Positions 6,463-7,595 of a DNA stretch of 7,595 nt are shown in pieces. The stretch covers positions 1 through 7,595 of the forward strand of contig JAEYZJ010000268.1 of assembly GCA_023430705.1 (NCBI GenBank), given 5' to 3'. How positions within the stretch are numbered: position 1 is the first letter of the stretch; each line of letters opens with the position of its first letter. This DNA comes from Pseudomonadota bacterium. Lineage in GTDB: Bacteria; Pseudomonadota; Alphaproteobacteria; Rhizobiales; Devosiaceae. A program made the position numbers and the translations under genes. The notes under the pieces are model-generated. The model saw nothing but the letters and a program-made list of their open reading frames with translations, searched no databases and was not told the DNA's origin.

Positions 6463-6480
6463 CCCATGACCGGGACAAAT
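6458..6480. promoter_or_regulatory. Imperfect inverted repeat at the smoE promoter, candidate SorC-type operator
   Basis: ATTTGCCC (6458-6465) is mirrored by GGGaCAAAT (6472-6480), an inverted repeat with one extra A in the right arm and a six-base centre. It overlaps the proposed -10 and the expected transcription start, where a repressor would block initiation. Assignment to the adjacent SorC-type regulator is inference from position only. Confidence 0.35.
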
Positions 6481-6507
6481 GCCCGTCTCGGCAAGGGAGG
6501 GACTTCG

Positions 6508-7595
6508 ATGAGACTGCTACCGCTTCTCGCGGGCGCCACGTTCGTCGCGCTCGCCAACTCGGCCTCCGCCGAGACGATCACCATCGCCACCGTGAACAAT
6601 GGCGACATGATCCGCATGCAGAAGCTGGCCGGCGACTTTACGGCCAGGAACCCCGACATCCAGCTCGAGTGGGTCACCCTCGAGGAGAACGCCCTGCGCC
6701 AGAAGGTCACCACCGACATCGCTACCAAGGGCGGGCAGTACGACGTCGTGACCATCGGCACCTATGAAGTACCGATCTGGGCCAGGCAGGGCTGGCTGGT
6801 GCCGCTCGAGAACCTCGGCGCCGAGTACGACGTCGACGACCTGCTGCCCGCCATCCGCGGCGGCCTCAGCCTCGACGGCAAGCTCTATGCCGCCCCCTTC
6901 TACGGCGAGAGCTCCATGGTGATGTACCGCACCGACCTCATGGAGAAGGCCGGGCTCACCATGCCCGAGGCCCCGACCTGGGACTTCATCCGCGAGGCCG
7001 CCGACAAGATGACCGACAAGGCCGCCGGCATCAACGGCATCTGCCTGCGCGGCAAGGCGGGCTGGGGCGAGAACATGGCCTTCCTCACCGCCATGTCGAA
7101 CTCGTTCGGCGCGCGCTGGTTCGACGAGCAGTGGAAGCCCCAGTTCGACCAGCCCGAGTGGAAGGAGACGCTCCAGTTCTACGTCGACATGATGAATGCC
7201 GACGGCCCCACCGGCGCGTCCTCCAACGGCTTCAACGAGAACCTCGCGCTGTTCCAGCAGGGCAAGTGCGGCATGTGGATCGACGCCACCGTCGCCGCCT
7301 CCTTCGTCACCGGCAAGGACTCGACGGTCGCCGACAAGGTCGGCTTCGCGCTCGCGCCGGACAAGGGCCTGGGCAAGCGCGGCAACTGGCTCTGGGCCTG
7401 GTCGCTGGGCATTCCGGCCGGCACCCAGAAGGCCGACGCCGCCGAGAAGTTCATCGCCTGGGCGACCTCGAAGGACTACCTCGCGATGGTCGCCGCCGAG
7501 GAGGGCTGGGCCAACGTGCCGCCCGGCACCCGCACCTCGCTCTACGCCAATCCCGAGTATCAGGCGGCGGCCCCCTTCGCGAAGATGACGCTCGA
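6508..7595 (+). CDS. smoE: Periplasmic sorbitol/mannitol-binding protein of a polyol ABC transporter, 3' end missing
   Basis: The first 362 residues of an extracellular solute-binding protein (family 1) are present, and the frame is still open at the right edge. SmoE/MtlE proteins are about 435 residues, so roughly 70 are missing. The N-terminus is a Sec signal peptide, MRLLPLLAGATFVALANSASA, cleaved after ASA (residue 21). The mature protein begins ETITIATVNNGDM and continues with LEWVTLEENALRQKVTTDIA (52-71), YDVVTIGTYEVPIWA (77-91), LYAAPFYGESSMVMYRTDL (129-147), CLRGKAGWGENMAF (176-189), FQQGKCGMWIDATVAASF (250-267) and EGWANVPPGTRTSLY (332-346). This pattern is highly characteristic of the sorbitol/mannitol/polyol-binding subfamily. 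GGGAGGG (6495-6501) six bases upstream supports the start. It captures polyol in the periplasm for a membrane complex (SmoF, SmoG, SmoK) expected to the right. The SorC-type gene just upstream is the probable regulator. The exact polyol (sorbitol, mannitol, arabitol or xylitol) is uncertain. Confidence 0.94.
   Translation, partial: MRLLPLLAGATFVALANSASAETITIATVNNGDMIRMQKLAGDFTARNPDIQLEWVTLEENALRQKVTTDIATKGGQYDVVTIGTYEVPIWARQGWLVPLENLGAEYDVDDLLPAIRGGLSLDGKLYAAPFYGESSMVMYRTDLMEKAGLTMPEAPTWDFIREAADKMTDKAAGINGICLRGKAGWGENMAFLTAMSNSFGARWFDEQWKPQFDQPEWKETLQFYVDMMNADGPTGASSNGFNENLALFQQGKCGMWIDATVAASFVTGKDSTVADKVGFALAPDKGLGKRGNWLWAWSLGIPAGTQKADAAEKFIAWATSKDYLAMVAAEEGWANVPPGTRTSLYANPEYQAAAPFAKMTL

Overview
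The window looks like chromosomal DNA from a GC-rich alphaproteobacterium, most likely of the Hyphomicrobiales (Devosia, Rhizobium or Agrobacterium type). This is inferred from the strong G/C bias at third codon positions and from the gene types: a roughly 435-residue alphaproteobacterial-style PncB, a SorC-family regulator ahead of a SmoE-like polyol-binding protein, and an MhqO-like ring-cleaving dioxygenase paired with a small carboxylesterase. No mobile element, CRISPR array, tRNA or rRNA was seen. Coding density is high and no gene-free stretch exceeds 300 bases.

Left half (minus strand, positions 1-3360). Four genes read leftward. pncB (nicotinate phosphoribosyltransferase, NAD salvage) is followed after 17 bases by a TIM-barrel sugar isomerase of the hydroxypyruvate isomerase type. 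A 128-base gap holding a perfect 10-bp inverted repeat separates these from a second unit: a vicinal-oxygen-chelate dioxygenase-like protein whose stop codon is directly followed by the start of an alpha/beta hydrolase that runs off the left edge. The second pair resembles the mhqO-mhqD quinone/aromatic-electrophile detoxification pair known from Firmicutes.

Right half (plus strand, positions 3539-7595). A polytopic membrane protein (DUF6311-like, GT-C-style architecture) diverges from pncB and ends at a likely intrinsic terminator. Next come a complete SorC/DeoR-type sugar-responsive regulator and, after a 177-base regulatory gap, the start of a polyol ABC transporter: a SmoE-like periplasmic sorbitol/mannitol-binding protein cut by the right edge. 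Permease, ATPase and polyol dehydrogenase genes would be expected further right.

The window appears to be the junction of three ordinary metabolic modules (electrophile detoxification, NAD salvage, polyol uptake) plus one membrane protein of unknown function. I found no convincing evidence of a new multi-gene system. The items most worth checking are three inverted repeats in promoter-proximal positions, the pncB/isomerase pairing, and the uncharacterised membrane protein.
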